DNA from: CAYZXK01 sp964482395
GTDB lineage: Bacteria; Planctomycetota; Phycisphaerae; UBA1845; Fen-1342
Assembly (NCBI GenBank): GCA_964482395.1
Contig: CAYZXK010000042.1
Location: forward strand, 1-47,078
Length of the DNA: 47,078 bases
Reading direction: 5' to 3'
Shown here: one piece after another, positions 33,862-41,118 of the stretch
Layout of the letters: the number at the start of each line of letters is the position of its first letter
Position numbering within the stretch: the stretch's first letter is position 1
Translations under genes and position numbers: made by a program
Notes under the pieces: generated by a model
Database searches by the model: none
What the model was told of the DNA's origin: nothing
The model's input: only the letters and a program-made list of their open reading frames with translations

Positions 33862-34195
33862 TGTTCCGGTCCCTCAACCTTACCCGAGCAGGCAGGGATG
33901 CAAGGGCATTATCAATATAGGCAAGTAGCCTCATGCGGTCAACTACTCGGTCGCTGCCCGGCCAGTCGTGCAGGTCCAGCCGCGCTGGGCACAACCGCTT
34001 TCGGGGCGTGAAGAAAGGCCCCCGCTGCGGCCGGTGCGGCCTTTCGTGCCCCGGCTGCGCCGCCCCCGGAACCGTGTATAAAACTGTAGCCGGCTGTCGG
34101 AAACGCCGGGCGGCGCTGTACCGCCCGGCCAAGTCGGTACAATGTGTCCCGGCGTCGGTGCGGCCGTCAGGCGGCCGGTCAGCAGAGGTGTGCAC
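33862..34195. other. Divergent intergenic region
   Basis: 334 nt between the His/Cys-rich gene (minus) and the helical protein (plus). It contains the minus-strand promoter at 33914-33942. On the plus strand there is TACAAT at 34139-34144 as a possible -10, about 45 nt before the ATG at 34196, with only a poor -35. The middle part, 33960-34070, is a GC-rich palindromic stretch without a gene. Confidence 0.5.
33914..33942 (-). promoter_or_regulatory. Promoter of the four-gene secreted-protein operon
   Basis: On the minus strand TTGACC (33937-33942), 17 nt, TATATT (33914-33919); each hexamer is one base from consensus. TGATAAT follows directly after the -10, resembling one half of a Fur/Zur-type box, but I see no clear second half. 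Transcription would begin about 46 nt before the first gene. Confidence 0.6.
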
Positions 34196-35401
34196 ATGAG
34201 ACGAACCGGATTTGCGCTCGGACTGGTCACAGCGGGCTGCTTTCTGGCGATCGCCGTTGCCCAGGATTACGACCCGGAGCGACGATCGCCCCGAAGGGGC
34301 TCGATGCCCCCGGCCGGCTTCTGGCCGACCGAGAGGATGATCGAGCTGGCCATCGATCGAATAACCGAGAAGATGGCCGAAACGTACGGCTTCGATGAAG
34401 ATCAACTCTGGAACACGCGGGACCTGCTCAAGTCGCGCTTTCCGCAGTGGATGCAGGACAATCGCGCCGAGTTGCAGGCTCTGACCAACCAGTGGATCGA
34501 GACCGTGATGGCCGGCGAGCCTCCCACACCGGAGGAGGTCGCCGATTGGTCCAATCGCGCCCTGCCGCTGTTCGAGGAATTCACCGGTCTGGTGGATGAA
34601 ACCATCGAAGACATGCGGACTTATCTGACCCCCGAGCAGGAAGTCCTTCTGGACGGGCAGAAGGCCTTCTTCCAGGTTGGGCTGAACTACATGCGCGACC
34701 GGCTCAACACCTGGAAGGCCGGAGGTTACGATTGGCGGACCGAGTGGCCGCGCAGCGAGGAGTTTCGACGTCAGGAGCACGTACGCCAGCAGCGGCTGCA
34801 ACAGGAAGCTGAGAACGCCCGGCTGGCCGCGATGGGAATCGCACCCGCGGCCGGCAACAGCGCCCCGGACGCCGCTCCCGCAGGTCGCAACCCGCCGGCC
34901 GAACGCAAGCTCTTTCTGCCCAAGCCCGGGGAGACGGACAAAGCCCAAGATGAGTGGGCGGTTTACGTTGAGAACTTCATCAAACGCTACCGGCTCGATG
35001 AAGCCCAGCAGAATGCGGCCCGCCGATTTTTGCGAGACCAGCAGGAACTCCGGGATCGATATCTCCGCCGGAAGCTGCCCGAGATCGAAAGTCTGGAACA
35101 GCGTCAGAAGGCCGCCCAGACCGACGAGGAGCGGGCGAAGGTTCGGGCGGAAGTGGAGCAGCTCAATCGCCCCATCGAGCGCTACTTCCAGCGGCTCAAG
35201 GATCGGCTGGAAACCTTGCCGACACGCAAGCAGCGAGCGGCCGCGGCTGAGAGTGATAAGGCGGCGCCGCCGGCCACCGGCCCATCTGAGAAGACCAAGG
35301 CCGCGATGAAGCAGCAGATGGAAGCCCGGTTGGGCGCGGGAAAGAGCGAGTCGGCCCAGGGCCAGAAGGAGCCCACCAGCCAGCAGGACGCCCCCGAGTA
35401 G
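34196..35401 (+). CDS. Exported helical protein of unknown function
   Basis: A 401-residue protein. It has a signal peptide (about 1-22, ending 'AIAVA'), a helical region (about 40-185) rich in Trp, Glu and Arg ('YGFDEDQLWNTRDLLKSRF', 'PEEVADWSNRALPLFEEF'), and a Gln/Arg-rich coiled region. A second helical segment (about 235-340, 'FIKRYRLDEAQQNAARRFLRDQQELRDRY') is followed by a low-complexity Ala/Lys/Gln tail. The two halves share the pattern 'Y-x-D/L-x2-Q-x-x-x-A/T-R' and may be divergent repeats, reminiscent of Spy/CpxP-like helical proteins. I recognise no family. AGAGG eight bases before sets the ATG at 34196. Confidence 0.7.
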   Translation: MRRTGFALGLVTAGCFLAIAVAQDYDPERRSPRRGSMPPAGFWPTERMIELAIDRITEKMAETYGFDEDQLWNTRDLLKSRFPQWMQDNRAELQALTNQWIETVMAGEPPTPEEVADWSNRALPLFEEFTGLVDETIEDMRTYLTPEQEVLLDGQKAFFQVGLNYMRDRLNTWKAGGYDWRTEWPRSEEFRRQEHVRQQRLQQEAENARLAAMGIAPAAGNSAPDAAPAGRNPPAERKLFLPKPGETDKAQDEWAVYVENFIKRYRLDEAQQNAARRFLRDQQELRDRYLRRKLPEIESLEQRQKAAQTDEERAKVRAEVEQLNRPIERYFQRLKDRLETLPTRKQRAAAAESDKAAPPATGPSEKTKAAMKQQMEARLGAGKSESAQGQKEPTSQQDAPE

Positions 35402-35411
35402 TGGCCGGCCC

Positions 35412-35452
35412 AAAAAAGCAGAGAGTCCGAGCTCGCCGTCACTCGGACCCTC
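35412..35452 (-). terminator. Terminator-like hairpin with a T-run on the minus side
   Basis: GAGAGTCCGAG (35421-35431) pairs with CTCGGACCCTC (35442-35452) at 10 of 11 positions around a 10-nt loop. Reading the minus strand, the stem is followed by TGCTTTTTT; on the plus strand the A-run precedes the stem. As a terminator it would work best against minus-strand transcription, although the nearest gene ends on the plus strand at 35401. Confidence 0.45.
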
Positions 35453-35795
35453 CAAGCCAGGCTGCCCGCTCAAATGAGCGGTGACCCACAGCCTCACCCG
35501 GGTGTATCGTACATAGTGCTGCCCGGGGTTATTAAGCAGCGGCCCGGAAAGGCGGCCAGTTGCGGCTCCGCGCGGGCGGGCGGTTCGCCGCGGGACTTTT
35601 TATCTGCCGCCGCTCACAGCGGGTCGTGGCTCGGGACCAGAGCTATACAGGCGCCCGCGGCCGATAATTACCGACCTGTCTCGTAGGCGGCGTTGACAGG
35701 GCGGGCCTGGAGCGCTACAACTGCACATCGTTGGGTTTCGGCGACAGCCCGGTCTGTCGTCGCGCGGTCTGAAAAGTGAACCTTGAGGGCCACCC
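35453..35795. other. Intergenic region before the cellulose-synthase-like gene
   Basis: About 340 nt with a few AT-rich patches ('GGTTATTAAGC' near 35527 and 'CTTTTTATC' near 35596) and no supported gene. A promoter is at 35693-35721. Confidence 0.5.
35693..35721 (+). promoter_or_regulatory. Promoter with consensus -35
   Basis: Perfect TTGACA (35693-35698), 17 nt, TACAAC (35716-35721). Transcription would begin about 65 nt before the TTG start of the GT2 gene. Confidence 0.55.
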
Positions 35796-37355
35796 TTGAC
35801 CTACCCGGTCGAAGTCCTCTGCTTAGTGCTTTTCCTGCTGCTGGTGGCGCTGCCTAGCCTGTACGGGTTTCACATGTACCTGCTGATGTACCTGGCCCGG
35901 CGGAAGCGCCGCCAGGTCCGGGCTCAGCAGCGAGCCGTAATCCAGCAGTATCGTCGGCAGACCCCGGAGGATCAGTGGCCGGTGGTCACTACCCAGCTTC
36001 CGCTCTTCAACGAGATCACGGTGGCCCGTCGGGTCATTGAGGCCGCGGCCCGCATGGATTATCCGGCCGGTCGTCACGAGGTGCAGGTGCTGGACGACAG
36101 TACGGACGGCACGCGTCTGGTTGTCGACCAGGTGGCGGCCGAGCTGGTTGCCCAGGGCTACGATGTGAAGGTTGTGCGGCGGCCGAGCCGGCAGCACTAC
36201 AAGGCCGGGGCCCTAGCCGAAGGGCTGAAGACTGCCCGGGGCGAGTTCATAGCCATTTTCGACGCCGACTTCGTGCCGGACCGCAGTTTCCTCCGCCAGA
36301 TGATTCCACTGATCGCCACCCGCCCGGACGTGTGCGTGGTGCAGGGCCGGTGGGGGCACTTGAACGCGGACGAAAGCTGGGTCACCGAGGGCCTGTCGCT
36401 CGGGCTGGACATGCACTTTGCCATCGAGCAGGCCGCCCGCAACTGGAACGGGCTGCTGATGAACTTCAACGGCACCGGCGGCATCTGGCGGAAAGCGGCC
36501 ATCAATGACCCGCAGGTCGGCGGCTGGAGCGGCGACACCATCACCGAGGACCTGGACCTTTCATATCGGGCTCAGCTTGCGGGCTGGAAAATGGTGTTCT
36601 GCGACCAGGTGGTCTGCCCCGCCGAAATCCCCGCCGACATCAACGCCCTGAAGGCGCAGCAACGCCGCTGGGCGGTCGGAATTATGCAGGTCGCCCGCAA
36701 GCTGCTGCCGGCAGTCTGGCGTTCGCAACGCCTGAGCCTCTGGCAGAAGCTCCAGGCCACCATCCACCTCACGCAATATGCCATCGCCGTCCCCATGATC
36801 CTGGTGGCCCTGATTGGCCGGCTGCTGCCATTGATGCTGCGGGGTGATGTCTGGCCCACCTGGATTCAATGGTTGTGCATCACCTTCCTGCTGGCCGCGG
36901 TCGCTCCCTGCGTAGCCTACATGAACGCCCGGCGCGTGGTCGGGGGCAGCATCCCCGGCCCGCTGCGGGTCCTCAAACTAATGATCCTGGGACTGGGCCT
37001 GTGCGTGAACAACGGGGTGGCGGTCATCACCGGGCTGGTGCAAAAGGGCGGAGAGTTCGTGCGTACTCCCAAATCCGGCAGCCTGGGCCGTCCCGCCCGC
37101 AGCGCGTATGCCAGTCTGCCTTCCCGATTGTGGATATTCGAGCTCCTGCTCGGCCTCTACTGCCTGGCTCAGTTTCTCGTCTTCCTGCCCAGCGATGGCG
37201 TGGGCGGACTGTTCTTGCTGTTGTATGCGGTCGGCCTGATGCTCATCGGTTGGGGCTCGCGTCCACGCCGGGCAAGACCGCGCAGCACTGCGCCGGCCCA
37301 GACCTTACCGGCCCCGGCCGCCCCGGCCTGGCCAGCCTCCCCGGCCCACTCCTGA
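35796..37355 (+). CDS. Cellulose-synthase-like family 2 glycosyltransferase
   Basis: Processive-type GT2 of 519 residues, similar to beta-glucan or glucomannan synthases. An N-terminal membrane helix (5-30) is followed by the cytoplasmic catalytic domain: 'QLPLFNE' (67-73), 'VLDDSTDGT' (98-106), DAD (156-158), TED (250-252) and QQRRW (288-292). These are the D, DxD, TED and QxxRW motifs. Four to five C-terminal membrane helices and a Pro/Ala tail end the protein. No PilZ domain or BcsB-like partner is nearby. TTG is the start, with GAGG eight bases before; the first internal ATG would delete the first helix. The product may be an exopolysaccharide. Confidence 0.9.
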   Translation: MTYPVEVLCLVLFLLLVALPSLYGFHMYLLMYLARRKRRQVRAQQRAVIQQYRRQTPEDQWPVVTTQLPLFNEITVARRVIEAAARMDYPAGRHEVQVLDDSTDGTRLVVDQVAAELVAQGYDVKVVRRPSRQHYKAGALAEGLKTARGEFIAIFDADFVPDRSFLRQMIPLIATRPDVCVVQGRWGHLNADESWVTEGLSLGLDMHFAIEQAARNWNGLLMNFNGTGGIWRKAAINDPQVGGWSGDTITEDLDLSYRAQLAGWKMVFCDQVVCPAEIPADINALKAQQRRWAVGIMQVARKLLPAVWRSQRLSLWQKLQATIHLTQYAIAVPMILVALIGRLLPLMLRGDVWPTWIQWLCITFLLAAVAPCVAYMNARRVVGGSIPGPLRVLKLMILGLGLCVNNGVAVITGLVQKGGEFVRTPKSGSLGRPARSAYASLPSRLWIFELLLGLYCLAQFLVFLPSDGVGGLFLLLYAVGLMLIGWGSRPRRARPRSTAPAQTLPAPAAPAWPASPAHS

Positions 37356-37391
37356 ATCGTGCGCCTGGTTGGCGGATACGGAGAACCTCAG

Positions 37392-37745
37392 ATGACCGTC
37401 AAGCCTATAACCGAGCAGGAACAGAAGGACGTAAGCCTGCCGGGGGCGGTCGGAGTGCGGATGCGCATGCTGATCGGACCGCGGGACGGAGCCGAGGTCT
37501 TTCACATGCGGCATTTCGAGGTCGCCCCTGGCGGGCATACCCCGCACCATGCTCATGATTATGAGCATGAGGTGGTGATCCTCAAGGGCCGGGGCCTGGT
37601 CAGAGGAGAACAGGGAGAGAACGCTTGCGGCCCCGGCGACATAGTCTGGGTGCCGCCCAGCGAGAAGCATCAGTTCATAAACATCGGCGATGAGCCGCTG
37701 GAGTTCATTTGTCTGATCCCGGCCCCCCGGGCCTGTGCCCAGTAG
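37392..37745 (+). CDS. Small cupin-domain protein
   Basis: A 117-residue single-cupin protein with both cupin motifs. The metal ligands are H53, H55 and E60 (or H59) in 'HHAHDYEHEVVILKG' and H93 in 'GDIVWVPPSEKHQFIN'. This is the pattern of small metal-dependent cupins, which can be isomerases, dioxygenases or sensors; the reaction cannot be read. GGAGAA seven bases upstream sets the ATG at 37392, not 37359. It is 36 nt after the GT2 gene and 31 nt before the SOD gene, so it may be cotranscribed with either. Confidence 0.87.
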   Translation: MTVKPITEQEQKDVSLPGAVGVRMRMLIGPRDGAEVFHMRHFEVAPGGHTPHHAHDYEHEVVILKGRGLVRGEQGENACGPGDIVWVPPSEKHQFINIGDEPLEFICLIPAPRACAQ

Positions 37746-37776
37746 GGCCGCTTGAATCCCAGGAAAGGGCTGAACC

Positions 37777-38523
37777 ATGGTTGCACCTTCGCGACGGGAA
37801 GTGCTGGGGTCGGCGGCAGTCATCGGGGGATGGATGGTCTTTGGAGCCCGGCAGGTTGCCGCCCAGGGCCAGCCCGCGGACGGCGAATCCCCACCCCCCG
37901 GCCCGTATCAGCTACCGCCGCTGCCCTACGACTACGCCGACTTGGAACCTTTCATCGATGCCCGAACGGTCAAGCTACATCACGACGTCCATCATGCCGG
38001 GTACGTCAACGGGGCCAACGCCGCGATCGCCGAGCTGGAGCAAATCCGCCGCACCGGCGGCGACTCGATTCGCCAGGTCCGGGCGGTGACCGGCAACCTG
38101 GCCTTCAATCTCTCCGGCCACATTCTGCACGACCTGTACTGGAGAAGCATGGGCCGAGCCGGCGGTAAGGAGCCGCCCGCAGGCAGCCAGATCGGTCGAA
38201 TGATTATTCGCGACTTCGGCTCGATGGAGGCATTCCGGGCCAACCTGGCGGCCGCGGCCGCCCAGGTCCAGGGCAGCGGCTGGGCGGTACTGGCTTATGA
38301 GCCGCTGGCTCAGCGGCTGCTGGTGCTGCAAGCCGAAAAGCACGAGAACACCGGCGTCTGGGGCGCGGCCCCGCTGCTGGCCTTGGACGTCTGGGAGCAC
38401 GCCTACTACCTGACCTACCAGAACAAACGCACCGAGTACATCAAAGCATTCATGGAAATCATCGACTGGCCGGGCCTCGAGCAGCGACTGCAAACCGTTC
38501 TGGCCGCTTCCGGCACCACCTGA
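37777..38523 (+). CDS. Exported Fe/Mn superoxide dismutase with Tat signal
   Basis: Converts superoxide to peroxide and oxygen. The 248 residues have a twin-arginine signal 'SRREVLGSAAV' (5-15), cleaved about residue 29, so it acts in the periplasm. The four metal ligands are H68 ('KLHHDVHH'), H118 ('HILHDLYW'), D204 and H208 ('LALDVWEHAYY'). A Gly before the second ligand ('SGHILH') is Mn-like, while 'EKHENTG' has a His near the place where Mn enzymes carry Gln, as in some cambialistic enzymes, so the metal is open. AGGAAAGGG precedes the ATG. Most bacterial Fe/Mn SODs are cytoplasmic, so the Tat signal is worth noting. Confidence 0.93.
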   Translation: MVAPSRREVLGSAAVIGGWMVFGARQVAAQGQPADGESPPPGPYQLPPLPYDYADLEPFIDARTVKLHHDVHHAGYVNGANAAIAELEQIRRTGGDSIRQVRAVTGNLAFNLSGHILHDLYWRSMGRAGGKEPPAGSQIGRMIIRDFGSMEAFRANLAAAAAQVQGSGWAVLAYEPLAQRLLVLQAEKHENTGVWGAAPLLALDVWEHAYYLTYQNKRTEYIKAFMEIIDWPGLEQRLQTVLAASGTT

Positions 38524-38618
38524 CGTAGTTTGCTGGCCCAGCCACCCAGGCTGCGGCAGTGAACGCGGCCTTGATCGACCCTCTTAACCGCCAACCTGCG
38601 GCCGGTTACTCTTAACGT

Positions 38619-40364
38619 ATGCCTTCCGAACCGGCCGTCCAGATCCCAGTCCTGCCGCACCCGACGACTCACACCACCCCCTCTTGGCTGCTGATTCTGG
38701 TCATGGTGATCGTGATCGGGCCGCTCATCGCCCTGTCGCAGATCATCGCATACTGGCGGACCGACGTGGTCGACGACCAGATGTTCGGCTACTTCGGATG
38801 GCGGATCGCCCACGGAGCCACCGTTTATCTGGACGTCTGGGACAACAAGCCGCCCGGCATCTACTGGATCAACGCCCTGGGTTTCCTGATCGGTCGCGAC
38901 AGCTACTTCGGCGTGGTGGCCCTGTGCGTGGCCGCATTGGTCGTCTCGCACGCGGCGTTTTACGTCGCGGCCTGCTGCGTCTACCAGCGGGGCGCCGCCG
39001 CCCTGACCACCATCCTGCTCAGCTTCTACCTCACCCACGCCTACTACACCGGCGGAACCAATCGCACCGAGACCTTCCTGACCGCCTGCGAGCTGACCGC
39101 GGTGGCCATCTACCTCCGGGGCCTGAGCGCCGACCGCTGGTGGAAGTGGTATTCAGCCGGACTGCTTTGCGGCCTGGCGTTCCTGTTCAAACAGGTCGGA
39201 CTGGCGGCCTGGATATGCATGGGACTGCACACGATCGCCCTGATGGCCCTCCGGCACCTGCCAGCCCGGACCGGCCTGAAGCGCTGCCTGCTGCTGATCG
39301 GCGGAGCAGCTACGACCGTCGGAATCGCGGTCGTCGCTCTGGCCGGTCAGGGGGCTCTGCGCGAGGCGTGTTTCGCCACCTTCGGTTTCAATCGCATGTA
39401 TTTCGCGGCCCAGGTGAGCCGCTTCCCGTACAACTACGTCACCTGGACCCTGCTCAAAGAGCACGTCAAGCCCATTCTCGTGCTTCCGCTGCTGATGTCC
39501 GCCGCCGCCGTCATCCACGCCTTCCTCTGGTGGCTGCGGCCCCAGTACCGGCCGCCGGAAATCCAGAGCACACTGCGGGCCGGGCTCTCCGACTGCCTCC
39601 TGTTTATGTTCCTGTTCACCGCCTGGTTCCTGGCGGCCTTGTACGGCGCCCTGCTCAGCCCGCACGGATTCCGCCATTACATGGTCCCCAGCATCCCGCC
39701 AATGATGCTGCTGGCCGGGTATCTGATCAACGTGCTGCGCGGCGAAAGTACTCTGCTACGCCAATTCCAACGTCGAGCCTGGGTGCTGGTCGCGTTCATC
39801 ATCATGGGATACTTCGCCCTGGAGGCCGTACGGCTCCAGTTCCAGGAGGTCGCCAAGGTATGGGTGCCCCGGATCGACCCTCGGCTGACCGGGACCGGAC
39901 ACTACCAGCCGGCCGAGTGGGAAGTCATCGGCGACGCGGTGGCCGAGTTGACCAGGCCCGGGGACCGAATCCAATGCTGGGGCTACCTGCCGGGCGTCTA
40001 CCTGCGGGCACGCCGCCTGAACGCGACCCGCTATGCCACCATGGAAAAGGTCGGACAACTGGGCCGCCTGGCTCGCTTCATCGTGGATGAGGTCGAGCAG
40101 AAGCTGCGGGCCGATCCCCCGGCGGCTCTGGTCATCTCCTCGGGCGACTATTCCTGGATGCGCCAGGGAGACCGGCTGGGCCGCAAGTCAGACTTCAACC
40201 TGGGTCCGTGGATCGAGGAACATTACTGTCTGGCCCGCGAGATCCCCAGGTTCGGCACCTACTACGTGTTCAAACGCAGAGATCTGATGCGGGCCGGCCC
40301 GTGCACTCAGCCGGCGCTGGAGGCCGTCCCGGCCCGCCACGGTCCCACGGCCCGGCAAATGTGA
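38619..40364 (+). CDS. GT39/PMT-type membrane glycosyltransferase
   Basis: A 581-residue GT-C protein with about nine to eleven membrane spans. The first external loop carries V-D-D-Q with D52/D53, then 'FGWRIAHGATVYLDVWDNKPPGIYWINAL' in two pieces, typical of ArnT/PMT-type dolichyl- or undecaprenyl-phosphate-sugar transferases. The 'NKPPG' motif matches that family well. A C-terminal soluble region (about 400-560) has 'CWGYLPGVYL' and 'PPAALVIS', common in the same group. It follows the SOD gene by 95 nt, and acpS begins 6 nt after it, so it may be an operon leader. The target (lipid, protein or polysaccharide) is unknown. Confidence 0.87.
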   Translation: MPSEPAVQIPVLPHPTTHTTPSWLLILVMVIVIGPLIALSQIIAYWRTDVVDDQMFGYFGWRIAHGATVYLDVWDNKPPGIYWINALGFLIGRDSYFGVVALCVAALVVSHAAFYVAACCVYQRGAAALTTILLSFYLTHAYYTGGTNRTETFLTACELTAVAIYLRGLSADRWWKWYSAGLLCGLAFLFKQVGLAAWICMGLHTIALMALRHLPARTGLKRCLLLIGGAATTVGIAVVALAGQGALREACFATFGFNRMYFAAQVSRFPYNYVTWTLLKEHVKPILVLPLLMSAAAVIHAFLWWLRPQYRPPEIQSTLRAGLSDCLLFMFLFTAWFLAALYGALLSPHGFRHYMVPSIPPMMLLAGYLINVLRGESTLLRQFQRRAWVLVAFIIMGYFALEAVRLQFQEVAKVWVPRIDPRLTGTGHYQPAEWEVIGDAVAELTRPGDRIQCWGYLPGVYLRARRLNATRYATMEKVGQLGRLARFIVDEVEQKLRADPPAALVISSGDYSWMRQGDRLGRKSDFNLGPWIEEHYCLAREIPRFGTYYVFKRRDLMRAGPCTQPALEAVPARHGPTARQM

Positions 40365-40370
40365 ACTTCC

Positions 40371-40760
40371 ATGCCGCTTCTGGCACATGGCGTCGACCTG
40401 GTGCACTGCCCGCGGATCGCCCGCGTCTGGCAAACGCACGGAAACCGCTTCCTGGAGCGGGTCTACACCGAGCAGGAGCGAAGTTACTGCCTGGATTGCA
40501 AGGACCCAGTCCTGCGGCTGGCCGGACGCTTCGCCGCCAAAGAGGCGGTCATGAAGCTGTTGGGGACCGGGTGGCGAGGGGGGATCGAATGGACCGACAT
40601 CGAGACCCTGCCCGACCCCCTGGGCAAACCCCTGGTGCGACTCTACGGCCCGGCCGAAAAAATCGCCGCCAGCCTGGGGATCAAAACTATCTTGATTTCC
40701 ATCTCGCACACCGCGGATTACGCCCTGGCCTCCGCAATCGGGGTCGGCCAGCCGGCGTGA
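40371..40760 (+). CDS. acpS: Holo-[acyl-carrier-protein] synthase
   Basis: Transfers 4'-phosphopantetheine from CoA to acyl carrier protein, making it active for fatty acid synthesis. The 129 residues are near the family length. Magnesium-binding D9 lies in 'HGVDLVHCPRI' and E58 in 'GRFAAKEAVMK'. 'YTEQERSYC' and 'ISISHTADYALA' are also family motifs. The start lies 6 nt after the glycosyltransferase stop, and no clear ribosome site precedes the ATG, consistent with coupling. No fatty acid gene is adjacent. Confidence 0.95.
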   Translation: MPLLAHGVDLVHCPRIARVWQTHGNRFLERVYTEQERSYCLDCKDPVLRLAGRFAAKEAVMKLLGTGWRGGIEWTDIETLPDPLGKPLVRLYGPAEKIAASLGIKTILISISHTADYALASAIGVGQPA

Positions 40761-41118
40761 ACGCGGAGGTACGGTCACCGTCCCATAATTTCCAGTAGCT
40801 AGCTCCCAATCCGAGTCCCCCAGGGAATCGCGGCCTTTGCCCCGCCGGTGGCTGCGGTCAGCAGCACGTCGAAAGGGTGGACCTGGTTCGCTGCCTGACG
40901 CGTCCGCCGCCAGCGGGCCCTGGCTCCCCGCCCGCACGAGCGGACGTTTTCCACGCCGGATTGCGACCCTTCGATCCTGATCCGGCTCGTAGTCACCCGG
41001 GCGCATCCGCCATCGGCAAACCAATTCCGGGGGCGAAATCGGGCGCCCGATGTGATAGAATGCACCCTGACGAGCACGCGGTTGCTTGATCAAGAACCCC
41101 AACTTCAGGAGGCAGGCG
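40761..41118. other. Intergenic region before the carboxypeptidase gene
   Basis: About 350 nt. Open frames here are shadows without ribosome sites. The only clear signals are the palindrome and -10 element at 41038-41061, and AGGAGG just before the next ATG. Confidence 0.5.
41038..41061 (+). promoter_or_regulatory. Palindromic operator candidate adjoining a -10 element
   Basis: ATCGGGCGCCCGAT (41038-41051) is a perfect 14-bp palindrome, and TAGAAT (41056-41061) follows five bases later. A repressor bound here would cover the promoter spacer. The -35 is poor. The start of translation is 58 nt downstream. Confidence 0.4.
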
